From: Sclerurus mexicanus
Lineage: Eukaryota; Chordata; Aves; Passeriformes; Furnariidae
NCBI GenBank assembly: GCA_013396755.1
Contig: VWZF01001843.1
Span: 868,001-932,000, forward strand
Direction: 5' to 3'
Length of the DNA stretch: 64,000 nucleotides
Under the pieces are notes generated by a model. That model searched no databases, was not told the origin of the DNA, and worked only from the letters and a program-made list of their open reading frames with translations. Each line of letters opens with the position of its first letter. Within the stretch, counting starts at the first letter, position 1. Positions 26,401 through 39,654 of this stretch are shown here, one piece after another. Both the position numbers and the translations under genes were made by a program.

Positions 26401-28935
26401 TCCATCAGATAACAAGTGAAAACTGAAAAAAAACCCAAATCCTTCTTGGGAGAACAAGGGAATCTGATAAAAAAACAGAAAAAACACTCAAGCAGGAGAT
26501 ACATGAAAGCTCCTAAAGATAGCAGTGATAAAGGAAGTGGAGGTACAGAGGGAGAATTGTGATCAGAAAGAATGGGATATTGCTTTTGAGAATATCTGAT
26601 ATAAGGAAGACCAAGTGGAGATGCTGATATATCAAATATTTGTTGTATTTAGAAGATTATTTAATAGGTTACCCTGGATGCTGGGAGAGCTGAGGGGCAG
26701 ATATAAACCACCAAGATCTCCCAATATGCATGCAAAAAGTGGAAGGCTCCTGAGCACACTGCAGTGAAATAATAAAGTCTATTTTTGTTGATATCTTTGA
26801 GTGACAGACAAAACAGATTGGTGAGGAAAAAAGGTTTTTACGACAACAACACACAAGACAGCAAAATCCATGTGATTGCTTAGCCCCATTAGTGTGGTAA
26901 AACCCCTACAAAGGCAAAGAGCTTCCCTACCTTGAAGGTTCTGCCTCTCCTCCATCCCAGCCAGGCACTCCACCCCTGCCCAACCACTCCCAGCTAAATG
27001 CTGGGTACCTGCAACTCCCTCCCACCCCACCTGGGGCTTCAGCCAGGCCAGCCAATCCCAGGCATGCAGAGCACTCACCACTTCTCTGCAGGACACCTGG
27101 GACCTTCAGGGCTTCACAAGAAGCTCAGCTGGTAGGATTAGGAAAGCACTAAACACAATCCTTTACCAGGGTTTAACTCCTGAGAGCATTCTCTCACCAT
27201 GTCTGAGGAATTTAGAGTATCAGGTGGTTATTGTGCTAGAACCAGCCCAAGGCCTTTCCAAGCTGCTGAACGTGACCAGGACACTTTCATTCCCATTATT
27301 CATAATTAGGGCTTAAGACTGTTTCTAGTGAAGTCAGTGGAAGTGTATCTTTAAATATGCATTTCAGGCCAGAACCTTGCTTCTCATTAAAAAAAAAAAA
27401 AATAGAGATAAAATTAGGATCTAGTTTCTTCACCCCAACAGATATTGGCAATATATTCCTTTTTCATGTACTGTGGTCTGTGGTCCACGGGATCCCACTG
27501 TGTGTCACCCTCCCAGCTTCTGGAGCCCAGAGTGGCTGTTGCAAAGAGCCTGAGCCCTTGCTGGGTGTCTCTGCCACTGGGAAGTCTGATCCCTGTTTGC
27601 AGAGGAGGAGCAGCTACAAACCTGGCTCTTGGAGAATTTTTTACAAATTCACCCAGCTTTTAAAATATTTCTGATAGCAAAGAAACCAAGGAAAGTCTCC
27701 CACACCATCTGATTGGCACAAAGCAAAGCCCTGGGCTTTGAAGTGTAACTTGCCTAAGGAACCATCCACGTACAAAGCTACTTATAAAGAGGCTGGAGAA
27801 GGGAGAAAGAGGCTTCTCCTCTCCCTTCTCTGTATGTTTGAAACCAGAGTAGCAACTTCTAAATCTTTTGTGCAAATCTCATTAGACCATAAAGGCCACA
27901 AGCAGCTGGAGGTTAGTGAAGATCAGATGAATCAATTTGGAAATAATGTCCTATCCTGATTTTAGTACATACTGTGCTATTAGAATGTTATTTTAAAGTA
28001 CATCTTAAAGCAAAGCTTCTCATTCGTTTTGTGATTAAGGAAAGTTTTAGTTTTGAATTAAGGTAGTTCTCCATAGCTCTGCAGAATTTGCAATCCTGCC
28101 AGGGCTAGTATTAAAAATGTGTGGATACTGGAGCATTTCCCTTTGCTTGGTATTTGAATTTCATCTCTTTGCCCTCCACCTGTACCACAGTCAGCTCTAC
28201 GAAGCCAACGGAACAGCAAACTTTGCTTTAGAATCAAGATGTCTCACCAGAAATTGAAAGAAAGTAAATGGTACAGTGTAACTACCCAAGTCTTCCTCTA
28301 CTACCCCCCTGCTTGGACTTTATTTTAGTTACTGTAATTTCCTCTAGTGCTCAGCCATTGCATTATCAACACAAGAAAACAAATCAACTGCTGCAATGAC
28401 TTGTCACTCCTGTCATTCCTCGATGCCAGTAAGCAGTTCTGTGATTCACCCAAGTGGGCTGGAGCTGGGAGCAGGATTTGGAAAATTGTCTTGTCTTAAG
28501 CTTAAGATACTTCTGGTGTTTATAGGTAACAAGATCCAGGTTCCATCTCTGGAACACACATGCTACTCCTTATTAAATTTGAAAGAAAATGTCTCTAATT
28601 TAATTCTGTTCCCTCTTCAGGTGTAGGTGTAGCTGATCTTACTCCAGTGGAGGGGTGGAGGAAGACGTAAAGAAGATAAATGCACAGCTGAAGACATTGC
28701 AGAAGTGATAGGCATTAATTATACTGCCTGATGGGATGCTTGTCACTTTTCTTGCCTTGTTTAATGTTGCTACCAAGACATAAATGCATTTTTCTCCTCC
28801 ACAAAACATTTGGAGAATCGATGTTTGCTAAAGACTAAATGCACTTCAGTTTAATAAAACCAAGAGAGTGGAAAAATCAGTGAGAAATCTTCCTTCTTAA
28901 TCTCTGGAATTTGCACTAAGTAGGGAGAAAAGAAA
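23441..28935. other. Gene-free AT-rich stretch
   Basis: No recognised gene or repeat family. A GC-richer patch near 26930-27110 gives a 105-codon minus-strand open frame and several donor-like sites (for example a TGCAG|GTACCC at about 27004-27009), but no convincing acceptor. A block near 28690-28760 contains a homeodomain-type TAATTA (28716-28721) inside GGCA...TGCC arms and may be regulatory. Confidence 0.5.
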
Positions 28936-29050
28936 GGGAAAAAAACACACCAAAAAAAACCCAAAACAAAAACAGAAAACCCCCACAAAAACAAAAAACT
29001 AAAACAACAAAACAAAACCATCGCCCCAAAACCAAAACAACAAACAAAAC
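28936..29050. repeat. A/C-rich low-complexity tract
   Basis: Irregular runs of A broken by C (CAAAA, CCAAAA, ACAAAAAC motifs) extend for about 115 bp. This is a degenerate microsatellite-like tract common in vertebrate intergenic DNA. No element end or target duplication is visible, so I do not call it the tail of a retrocopy. Confidence 0.75.
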
Positions 29051-31324
29051 TCAGAGAAAAGTGGGTCCAAGGGGATGTGGAAGCACCTCTTTCTGTGCCA
29101 CGTGTAGTGTATAGTCATGTCACACTCTTGGCCTGCCCCCTCAGCTTTGCCACAGTGGGCTCCAGGAGCACGGGGATTGTGTGCAGGTTGGAAGAAAAGA
29201 AGATGAAACAATAACCCCAAGGAGGCACCAGGACCGGGATTAGAAGAAGAAGAGGCTGATTAGAAGGCAAATTCCTAAACATCTAAGGGTCTGCTTGTGC
29301 TTTTCCTTTTGACACACACTCCGAGGGCTGGCTGAAAAGGTTACGACTTCCACTTCAGCCTTGAGAGGGAAGGTTCCGCCTCTCCAGGATCCTACAAATA
29401 CCCGTGCTGGGGACAATTTGCCAGCAAGTGGCTGCAATTATGGTGATCCCTTTAATCTGCTGTGCTCTCCCCTGTGTCCCTCAGTCCCTTGTCTTATTCA
29501 TTACAGTCTAAGCTCTTTGCTCCTCCAAAGCCAAGACGGAGTTCAGAGAAATGAAAAGCTGACACCTGGCTGCAGCCTCCCCATGCCTTTTAAATAATTA
29601 TGATAATAAGCAAAATGAGATGTATCTGAAGGAAACTTGGTTATTATATTAGTTTCTACATTCTATTTCTGCTCACCTACAATTTTAAATTAGATGTCTA
29701 GTGTTTAGTGTATTTGATCTGTTCTCTGGATTTCAAATGGCATTAACTGAGGGTTCTCCCTTAATATTTTTATCTTTTATTCAAAGGACAGATAGTTTTT
29801 CCCAGCTGGGGGTCAGGAAGGGGAAATGTTTCTTTGTAGAGCTAAGGAAGAAGGAACTCCTAGATAATTACTTATTTTCTTGTCAAGTGCTATCACTGTC
29901 CTGCCTACAAAGTGAGGAGAGAAGCAGCACTGAACTGGCATTTTATGATCAAATACTAACTAAAATAATAATTGATACAGGGTGGGATGTATTCTTGAGC
30001 TTTGTTACAAGGTCTGGGGATTCAGGGACTCTACTTCAAACCCTTAATGAACCTGAAAAGAAGCCCGTGTATACATCATTATCAGGGAATTAGTACTGAA
30101 AAACAGAGTTCTTTTCTATTTAAACTTCCTAATTTAAAGGATGCACTAAGCAAAAGAGAGATCATACATAATTTAATGTAATTGAGGAAGGAAATTAAAA
30201 TATAATTTTCACTCCTCCATCTAATAACACTGCTCTTTCAAGCTCTGGGGATGTTGGTTAAGTCAAAGGTGGTGGTTTCCTTGGCAATTCTAGGTAAGAA
30301 TAGACACCCTTAAAAGAAATGAATAGAATAAAAGGGCATGAATAAGCAGGATTTACTAAATTGAGGGTTAAGGAAATGATAAGAGATCCCTGAAGAAGAT
30401 TTAACATTGAAGATATAATATTAGAAAGAAGAATAAAATGAAGGTTAATCTTGATAATGAAGGACTTGAACCCAGGGAAAATGTCCTTATCAACATGTTA
30501 ACATGTGCAGAGCTGGGATGAGAATTGGCCAGTGCTGTTTGTAGCTTTTCACTGGGACTGATGTGAAAGTGCTGGTGGTGAGGGGCTGCCTGGGAGCCCC
30601 TCTGGGGGTGTCAGTGCGTCTCCAGGACAAGGGGACAGGAGAGTGTCACAGAGCAGCCAGCAGCACCCTTAGAGGGCCCTGCAGGACAGGGTGGCTCTGG
30701 GGGAAAGGTGCTATGTGTTTGCAAGACTCAGCACACTGGAAACGGGGAGCAGTGCAGTGACTTCCACGGGGGAAACGTTCCCGAGTGCTGGACAGAAGTT
30801 TCCTGCTATAGGATACTTGTTTACAGGAGTGCTCGGTGCCGAGGAAATCCATCTTATACAGTGTAACCAACATCCCCTCTTTGCTTCATTTAGCTAAGGC
30901 TGCGATCTCCTGTTGGTCTGGAGTTCATATCACTTTTATTCCATGATTAATGGTTGTAAGTTGATGGTTTTTAACGAGATCTGCATCATTCAAATACATT
31001 TCAAACTGTGACTCAGCAAGACTTCACCAATTCAGCCTTCCTAAACATACCTTTATCTTCCTTTCTGTGACTACTTCATGACACATAAATTAATGTTTCA
31101 TTGAGCTAATTGGATCCTTGCAGCTCTTAATTTTTTTTGCAGACATACTGTTTTGAAGAAAAACCCCATGAAGTTTCATCTTTGAATATGAAATTAAGTG
31201 GTCCTTCTATTTACTGCGCAAAGTAACAGGAAACTGCCTCTCTTGCATGGCATGGAAGGAACAAGCTCTTTAAATCAGGGTACTACAAAGGATTCTTGGC
31301 AGCTTAAGTCAATTTGTTTCAGTC
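29051..31324. other. Gene-free stretch with a GC-richer patch
   Basis: A 130-codon open frame at 29701-30093 has no recognised domain and lies in AT-rich DNA; length alone makes it mildly unusual. Positions 30560-30830 are GC-richer without a defined open reading frame or CpG clustering. No RNA gene or repeat was recognised. Confidence 0.5.
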
Positions 31325-31550
31325 AGTACAAGCAGGACAGGCTGCAGAGGTGGGTCCGGGCAGACCTCATGAAGACGCAGTGCAAGGTCCTGAATGTGGG
31401 TTGGGGCAAACCCAAGCACAAGCCAGTTGGAGAATGGATTGAGACCGGCCCTGGGGAAAAGGACTCGCTGTTGTTCATGGAGGAGAAGCTCACCACGACT
31501 TGGCATTGCCCATTTCCAGCCCAGGAAGCTCTTTCTGGTTTTATCCTTTC
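31325..31550 (+). mobile_element. CR1 LINE internal fragment, end of ORF2
   Basis: Translated in the plus strand, this piece matches the C-terminal part of the CR1 ORF2 protein, past the reverse-transcriptase core. Recognisable in order are a DRLQRW segment, LMK followed by CKVLNVG, a PKHKP block, then GEKD and EEKL, and a final AQEAL. ORF2 encodes the endonuclease and reverse transcriptase that copies the element. The fragment stays in one frame with a small deletion between LMK and CKVL. It lies inside a 230-codon open frame (31198-31890) whose flanks do not look like CR1. The CR1 3' end is missing, which is unusual because CR1 copies normally keep the 3' end and lose the 5' end. Confidence 0.8.
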
Positions 31551-33683
31551 AAGACATTCCAATGCTTGTAAACTGAGCTACCATTCAAGACAATTGTGCC
31601 TCAGCTGTCTGTATCTCACCAAAGTGCACCTCACTTCAGTCACTGCACAATCTGAGCAGGAGCTCTCACCTCTGAAAGCTGAGAATCTGGTTCCTTGTGC
31701 TCTAACCATGCTTAATGCCCCAAGAATAAACACAGGCATTTTATGGAAGCAATGGACTGTTTCTGAGCTCAAACTGCCTGAACTAAATTTTCCAAGCATA
31801 ATATTTGAAAACCAGGACAGAAGGAGCCATTTCACTATATTTCTGAATAGAGCAAGCCTGCTGCATAGAAAACCTGACATAGAAACATAAAGTCCATAAT
31901 TTGACAGTATTCTGTCAAACCCCATTGCAAAGGATGCTCCTTGGCATATTGCAGGAAATTTTCACACTCCCATTCTGTGCTCTTACCAATTCTTTAGAAG
32001 GGTTTCAGATAAGCCTTCAGCTGTCCAAAGCCTTTGTGCACTGAACCTCTCTCCTACAGAGTATTTAAAACAGACAGTGAAATCATCTAGTGAAAGACTC
32101 AAGGTTTCTTATCCTATTTTTATTGGACAGATGCTGGTGCTCTAAATCTTGGATCATATTGATCCCAAAAAGCTGTTTATTCATGAAGGCAGGAAACTGA
32201 GAATTCTTAGGATATGTGGCTTGTGCATGTAACAGTGTTACAAACAGGCAGAATTAAAGGTATGTTTGTAGGTTTCTGTTTAAAATTGCTATACTAAGTC
32301 TCTATGCAGTTTTTTCTCATTATTTCAACTGGAGAAATCTTTTTTCCAGTCTCTTTAAAATGTAACACATTTCAGAATAGCAAAATCCATTGACAACTTC
32401 GTAGTTACATCCCCAATTATCAAACCTTTAAGATACACACACATCAGTTATTTAAATGAGCTTTCACTGTTATCACAGTCAAATGAAGAACATATTCCTA
32501 CTGCAGGATGACATAACGTCTGCTTGCATTTCAGATGCTCTAACCTTAAAGGTACTAACAAAAAGCCTGTCAAATTTTTCAACAGTCTTTTGGCCTCCAA
32601 CACTCCTGTTACGACATCAATTATCTTTCACTGCAATTTAGCCCTTGTATGTTCTAAATAATACAAAACACTAACAGAACTCTATCAGCAGGGAAATTGC
32701 TTCGGTGGCTTGGTTTTTTTGCAGCATCTCTGCACCTCACAAGTATCTCTTTTCATTTCAGCTCCAAGGCTTTCACCATTGTTTCAGGGAAAAATGAACA
32801 ACCCGTGATGCAACAATCCTCTTTGGGAGCAGGGAAGGACACCCCAAAAACTAAAAGCCACTTACCCCTGTCACCCTCAAAAATTGCAATGCATGAGGGA
32901 CTGGCATCCTTTGATTAGCACTGTGCCATCTCATTAAACAGAGATGTCAAGAGACAGTTTTCATATAAAACTTTCAACTTTTAGGATCTGAAAGGCATTG
33001 CCATATTTTTCACAAGTCACACTTCAGGTTAGTATTTTGATAAGTACATAGAACAATTTTGCAATATTGTAAACACTGATCCTCCCCCAAATTCTAGCCA
33101 AATTTTATGTTTTAGTAACAGAAGTAAGAGGAACAAGTAGCTATTGGGAAGCTACTGAAAGAGAATTAACAAAGAGGTGGAAAACTGCTCACTGATCTGA
33201 CTAATGAAACTACAAATTAAATGTTCAAGGTAGGCTAAGACAACTTCTGGATCTCCTTGTTAACAACAGGACACAGACTTGGGTGTCTTTCCATGTGGGG
33301 AGGGAGTGTGAGCAGAGCTACATCCTTTCAACCCTGCTTCTGGCTTTGTTCTTGAATAAAGATGCTTCTGAAGTCTGAAAAGAAACAGTGAGCGGGGATG
33401 GGGGGTTAAATGGTTTTATCAGCTTTGCTGCCCTTTCACAAATTCAGTGGGGATTTTCTAAACCATAATTTTCAAACCCTATGAGGCAGTACAGTGGCAT
33501 TTCTAAACTATTTCAAACCTCAGTATTCAAACTATTATACCAATAAATAAAAAAATATGTAAGTCCTAGATTCAAAACTACTTTTATGTTCTTTTAATTT
33601 CAGCCATTCAGTGAGACCCAATAAAATGCAGTTAAGAGCAGAAGGTGACATTCTCCAAACCAGTGTCACAGACTGACACTCAC
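31551..33683. other. Gene-free AT-rich stretch
   Basis: Past the CR1 piece the open frame continues to 31890 and then stops. No other gene, repeat family or regulatory feature is recognised. Confidence 0.5.
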
Positions 33684-33704
33684 CTTCTCATTTTCCTTCC
33701 TAAG
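33684..33704 (-). other. Candidate 21-nt micro-exon, minus strand
   Basis: On the minus strand an acceptor with a good pyrimidine stretch (cagctctttctgtag) abuts a 21-nt segment followed by a perfect GAGAAG|GTGAGT donor. The segment reads as seven codons, LRKENEK, without a stop, and its length is a multiple of three, as in vertebrate neuronal micro-exons. The charged heptapeptide would fit an insertion in a coiled coil or linker. No flanking exons were recognised, and short splice-site pairs occur by chance in windows of this size. Confidence 0.22.
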
Positions 33705-36296
33705 CTACAGAAAGAGCTGTTTCATGGAGTTGTTGCTAAAGAGGCTTCGCTGTATGAACACACCACTGTGCCAGCTACAATCTCATCAGCCTGAGAGCTG
33801 TTCTTCAGACACTTCAGACGTTCCCAGGCTAAACCAGCTCTTCCCACACCTCCCTGCCAGGTGACTCAAAGCCTGAACACCAGGCTGGAAGTCTGGCAAA
33901 GCTGAGACATACAAGGAGTTTTGCATTTAATTCTGAACGCTAGTGTGGGAAGAATAAAGGCTGGTGTTCTCTGCACGCTTTGTCAGACTATCAGATACAC
34001 GGCCCTGTTGCACCACTGCATGGAATGTGTCTATCAGAAAACATCTGGGTTTTGGGAGGTTCTGAAAGCTCTGATTGACTGGATGAGGGGACAGGCACCG
34101 CACGTTCCTCTCCTCCACACTGTCACCTTTTCTGGCCATGGAGCAGGTGGAACATGAGGAGCAAAGATACAGACACCTGCTGACACTTTGAACTATTAGT
34201 GAAGCAAGAAAACCCAACAAAAACTAATTTTAGGTGGTAAAACTACCAAAAATTGTGTTCACAATGAAAAAAAAAAAAGCCAGAAATAAAAATAACTACC
34301 CTAGAGCACTATTTAATTTAGCTATAATTCTACAATTAGTTAGCATTGCTTAATTGTGCAGGTAATGAACCTAAATAAATTTCATAGTGATTTCAACTAC
34401 CAAATTTATTTACTTATTGAAATTGCTGTTTAAAAAAACCAAACAAATACATGAAACCTTCCATTCAACTCCCATTACTAAAATTACATTTGTTATCTAC
34501 ATTGTGGGAATTTCTTAACTGTTAAACAATTACTACTGCATTTAAAGATACTGCTGATGCTACTAATGTGATTTTTTTCCCCTCGGAACAGAAACAGGTA
34601 TTTGTTTTACATCTACACAAATCCATCCACAAACTGAAATTATTCTAGCAAGAAACCATGAACTACCTACAAGTTTATTTGTGATTACAAAAGAGGGGGT
34701 GTGTGTTCTGATTTAGGTTTCTGCTTTTATTTACTTCTGAAAAAAGGAAGTCTCCCAGGGTCTCCAGTCCTCATTTCTATAGGTATAGGTCTAAAAACCA
34801 AATTTTTTTTCTTCTTGATCTTACTGGGCTAAACCAGCTCTACAGAACTCTTCAAAGCATTAAGTTGCTTGTAAAACAGCTCTTCAGGCTCCTTTTATTT
34901 TCACAAGATAAAGCAACCTCTTGTAAATCTAAAGGAATCTTTCAATTTAAACACATTATTAAATACATATTGTGGATATTTATCCAGCATATGGCACTTC
35001 TGAGACTTCTTTGTGCCCTGATTTTTTGGTTACTAGTGTGCAGCTAAACATGCTTTATGTTCTCTCTCTCCCCCAATCTCTCTGTTGAGGGGACAAGAGG
35101 GGGTTTGGGGAGAACTGTTCACTTTAGCCTTGGCTTTAACCTTTTTCCCTGTGAAAACAGTGCTCCTCCCATGTTTCTCCTGCTGGTTTGTGTTGTACAT
35201 ATATCTATACAACCTGCTCTGCAGGGTTATGTGAGTTCCCAGGCTATATCTTTGCCCACTTTAGGGAAGTGATGATGAAAATGTGAAGGGAAGAACTTGA
35301 AGGAAAACTTGAAGGTACAAAAATATCACAGTCCTTGAGGAAAAGGGAAGTCACAGGCATTTTAAACACAGCAGGGCAAAAATACAGAAGTAAAAGGTTT
35401 GAGGTTTAAGGGTATTTTTCAAGTACATAAGGAACAAGATGCTGACAAAGGAGAGAACAACGTGCCTGAAGGACAAGAGATACTCACTGCTGAAAAACTA
35501 CATTTTAAAATTAATTTTAAGTAAGGAAAATGTGCAATACGCACAGAACAACTGCATCTAGTCAAGTTTAGATTATGTGAATGCCAAGAGTTCCAAGCCC
35601 TTTAATTCTGTGCAGTTTCAATGTATAGCCTCTGATACAAGCCCCCTTGCCAGTAGTGGGATCCAGATGACCGGTTTTCCAAGAGTTAAAAACTGCTGTG
35701 GTCATCAGCACATCATCAGCATACAAATACAAGAAGCACAAACAAACCAAAGGCTCAGAAAACAAGTAGAACTGGAAAAAAAATCACATTTTAAAAACTA
35801 TGGAAATTCATTTTCTTTCATCTTTTATCTTTCTACTTCACCTGTTTTTAAGGGTTTGTTTAGCTGGGGTTTTAACCTCAGGATATGTTTTGAGTTCATG
35901 CTTCATGTTTTTGTCTCCACCTTGGCAGTCAGGAAAGGAAACTCTGGTTCCCAGGCATTTAGTGACTGCTGAAGGCAAACCTTTAGGAACATCACCAATT
36001 ATTGCAAGACAAGAACTAGGAGCCTCTATTAGTAAACATGTATTTCTCCCCCTACCAGCTCATGCAACAGATCTCTTACACTAAATTCCTTCACTTCCTT
36101 TTCCTCTGTTTGAGAAATGCCGTTTGTGTTACAGGAGTTGCTGTACAGGTAGATCAGAAGAGATAACGTAAAACACTCCTAAAATTATAAACATTCACTT
36201 CATTTGTGTTCCTGACTCCAGTATTCGTTTGCTGGAGAAACTTCAGTACACAGATACGGCATGAATATTTCTGGGTGTGCTAGAAAATATTCTAAC
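33705..36296. other. Gene-free AT-rich stretch
   Basis: A short poly-A run is at about 34267-34278, and 34300-34560 is AT-rich with many ATTTA/TAATT words. No gene recognised. The 131-codon open frame at 35577-35972 shows no domain. Confidence 0.5.
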
Positions 36297-36342
36297 TATA
36301 AATATGGAGTTGCTGGAAATATAAATATGGAGTTGGTGGAAA
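36297..36342. repeat. 23-bp tandem duplication
   Basis: Two adjacent 23-bp copies (36297-36319 and 36320-36342), starting TATAAATATGGAGTTG, differ at a single base. The high identity means the duplication is recent. Each copy carries a TATAAATA word, but nothing else suggests a promoter. Confidence 0.85.
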
Positions 36343-36530
36343 CTTCATACTATTATCCTATTTCTAATTGGAATAAAAATAAATCTTGCACCATAAATAA
36401 CCAATCCAGTCAAATATTCCCAACTCAGTTTCAAAAATGCATTACAAACCAATAAGTATTGACACTGAAATGATGAAAAATACTGCAAGCCACTTCTGAG
36501 AACAGGAATGGAATGCATAAAGACACTTAC

Positions 36531-36596
36531 TTGTCAGGAGTTATTTTTCCACAGGTACTGGCAGGTCTTTAAAAATCCTTCCGTGCTCTGCAGCAC
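36531..36596 (-). other. Strong candidate 66-nt exon, minus strand, probably non-coding
   Basis: On the minus strand the tract 'cctctttctcctttcact' followed by CTCCAG ends at 36597, and a CAA|GTAAGT donor lies at 36530. These are among the best-looking paired splice sites in the window. The 66-nt segment has a stop in each of the three frames, so it would be a 5' untranslated exon, a non-coding RNA exon, or an alternative exon that triggers decay. It is on the same strand as the putative minus-strand promoter near 51.3 kb, about 15 kb downstream of it, so it could be exon 2 of that transcript. Confidence 0.4.
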
Positions 36597-39500
36597 CTGG
36601 AGAGTGAAAGGAGAAAGAGGTTAAAGATGGCCTTGGAGCATCTTTTGTGAGAGCCCGGCCATTGATGGCTCAAAGAGCCTAAAGCAAAATAGCAAGCTGT
36701 TTCCCTCGGGGTGTAAGGATGGAGCTGAGAAGGGGGTCGGAGACTGGAGCTGGGGCTCTGCAGTCTCCGACAGCATCTCAGGGTAAATGTGAAGGGAACT
36801 GTGGTAGAAGAGTGAAGTGTTGTCATACAACCAACCCAGGGAGAAAAGAGTTCAGGTACAGCCAGATTTCACCTTTGTGAAGAGAAGCACAGGAAGTTTT
36901 CAATATTCTGAAGGCAAGGGACACATTCAGTGCCTTAGTCAAATCTAGCACAAAGAACCACAAACTTCACAGCAAGATCAGCCACGCAAATAACTTTCCT
37001 TCAAGGAGTACTTTGTTAAACTTGCCAAAATTTTCTGAACAGGCAAAGAATTCCCAAAGAAAACAACAAGAGTAAGAACTTGTAAATAAGACTGAGAAAA
37101 AAATACAAGTCAGGTAGTTTTGAACAACATTTACCCTTAAATTATATCAGATTTTATATGGATTAAGAACAATCTATGATTTGATTGACTCCTTAACAGT
37201 ACTCATTAAGGATGACAATTGAGATTTATACTCCTCTCACAACCTCTTTTTTCCTCTTTAATGAGGAAGAAAAATCTCAAAATGCCCAGTTCCTCTCCCA
37301 CTGTATCCAAGAATCAAAAATTACGAGTTTTCCTCTTCTCCCAGATGGCACAATCCAAATTTGAGAGAGAGCCTCTGATCCTTTGTTGCTGGAGGATTAA
37401 ACTCATTTAAAATCTTCAAGAGAAGTGTCTGGTGAAGAAGCTCTGAAATCTCAGAACTGCACATTCAGTCCATGACAGCCCTAACAGATTAAAATTTAAA
37501 ATTGAGAAGACCTGGGTACAAAGTGTGCACATTTCTCTGTGGGCATTATTTAAAAGCCTGTTTGAAGTCAACTGATGACTTTCCAGTTAATTTGATGAGT
37601 TTTAGAGTAGGACACACGAACATGGTACAATAAACAATTTATACAGTCACTGTCACACCTGTCAGTAAAATGAGACTTTAACAATTCATTCCTGTGGCTC
37701 AAACCAAGTCAGTCTTGTTATAAGAAGAAATCTTAAAACAATCAAAATATAGACAATCTGGTTCAAATGAAGACAATGCTGTGGAAAAATGTTAATATTG
37801 AGCTTTTGATGTAGGTGCAGTCCTGGTTTTATGCTAATTGAACAGAACAATTTTTGCTGATAAAATTAGGTCAATTATATTTAATTGGATCCCTTAAACA
37901 ACTATAATCTTATTAATAATTTGTGGACCTCTGTCGTCAGATTTTTCTTCATCTCAAAGTTCCTTGGGTTTATTTCATTGCCTCACTTCCCATCCTGAAA
38001 GAGAGAAACTCCTCTGCCAATATCTCTTTCAAATTTCCATCGTTCAAATGTTAAGAAAATGGTACATATTTCTGTTTTGGCTTTCATTTCACATCAGAAA
38101 TCCCATGTATTTGTGCTCAGGTGTATAGAATTTAGCCAGCAGTTGTCCCTAAGTGTTAAAAAGACCCCTCCCTTTGGTACAAAATTGTCCCTACCTGTAA
38201 AACAATTAGGAATTAAAGCAATTCTTCTGAGCAACTTAATTTTTGTCAGGTTGAACTTCAGGACAGATGTGGGGCCTTAGATCCCATGAGAATTAGGAGC
38301 CCAAAAACCTTAACAAAGAAGAAATTTCTGATTATTTGTGTGTTATTTTTTAATGTCCCCACCATTAAGAGAACTTCTGTAAAGCTCTGGCCTCAGTGGG
38401 ACTCCTCAGAGGGGGACTGGATGACAGAAGCACAATTCTGGAGTGCTTTTTGTTTGCCTGATGTGACATGAGAGACTGACACTCTTTTACTAAAGCCCAC
38501 GTTATTTCAGAGCTTGGGAAGCGGATCCAATGCTGTATCTGAGGGGCAATAGGCACATACAGATCCTAAAGGGAACAGCTGGGGCAGAAAGGCTCCAAAG
38601 TGAAAATTTAAATGTGTCTGAATCAATACTCTGCCAAAGACAACGTGCATGTTTATGTTAAATACATATTCCCAGTGACAAAAAATTGAAATTTCTCCTA
38701 AAAGTTCTACTGTATTGAATTCCTTATTGAAAGCTCACAAATATAACCTCAAAAAAACCCATAGTGTTTAAGAAGTACATGATTTAGTTTCAGAGTATGT
38801 TTATATTACATTTCTAGCTCATAATTTGATTTTTTTCAGCAGCTTTTCTCAAATTGATGTGACCTTACAGTGTACACAGCAGAAACGTTCTAATTTAAAA
38901 TGCTCTAAGGAAGTTTCAGCTGCTTTTTTTCCCCTAATCATTCAACCATAGAAAATTAGAAGAAAAGTTGGTTTTCTGTGAAGTGTGACTATGGAATTAT
39001 AGGTCTTCATATACTGTTTGAATGTTGATATTGATTCCTCCTATTGTTACCTTCCAAGAATGAAGTTTGTCCATAACTATCTCCTATAATGGACAATGGA
39101 CTCAGGAAAACGTTTGATCATAACTCTTTCGGATTTTCAGAACAAATCCTTAGACCATCACATCTCTATTCCATAGATACACAAGATATTCAGAAATGAA
39201 ATTATTTCACAAGTTTTTTTTCACTTGTTCTCCTCTTTCACAGCATCTTGTTAAGAAATAGAATTGAGAGTTTTGAATTCTACACTTCAGTTACCCAGAG
39301 CAGAGGGAGAGGAGGGTTGGGAGTTTTTTAGTTACAATTATACCCTTATAGAATGATATGCAGCATTGATATTCATTCTCAGCAGTTATCAATTTGACCT
39401 CTAATGAATAGAACAGATTTATGGGAAACTCATTTAGGAGGCAGGTTATGACTTGGGTGAGTCGAACTGGCTGATAATTAACAGCATATACTGAAGGATT

Positions 39501-39654
39501 TATGAGAGCTTGAAAAATTGAACTCCTGCAGTGTAAACTGGAGAGACCAGAGGGCCTGGGTGGTATTTGCTGCTCAGGGGTCCCAAGAACAACAGGAGGG
39601 AGCTGTGGTCAGCTCATTCCCAGAAACATCTGGTCTGCCTGAGCAGAGTCACCT
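36597..39654. other. Gene-free AT-rich stretch
   Basis: No gene, RNA gene or known repeat recognised. Open frames are below 85 codons and show no protein-like features. Confidence 0.5.
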
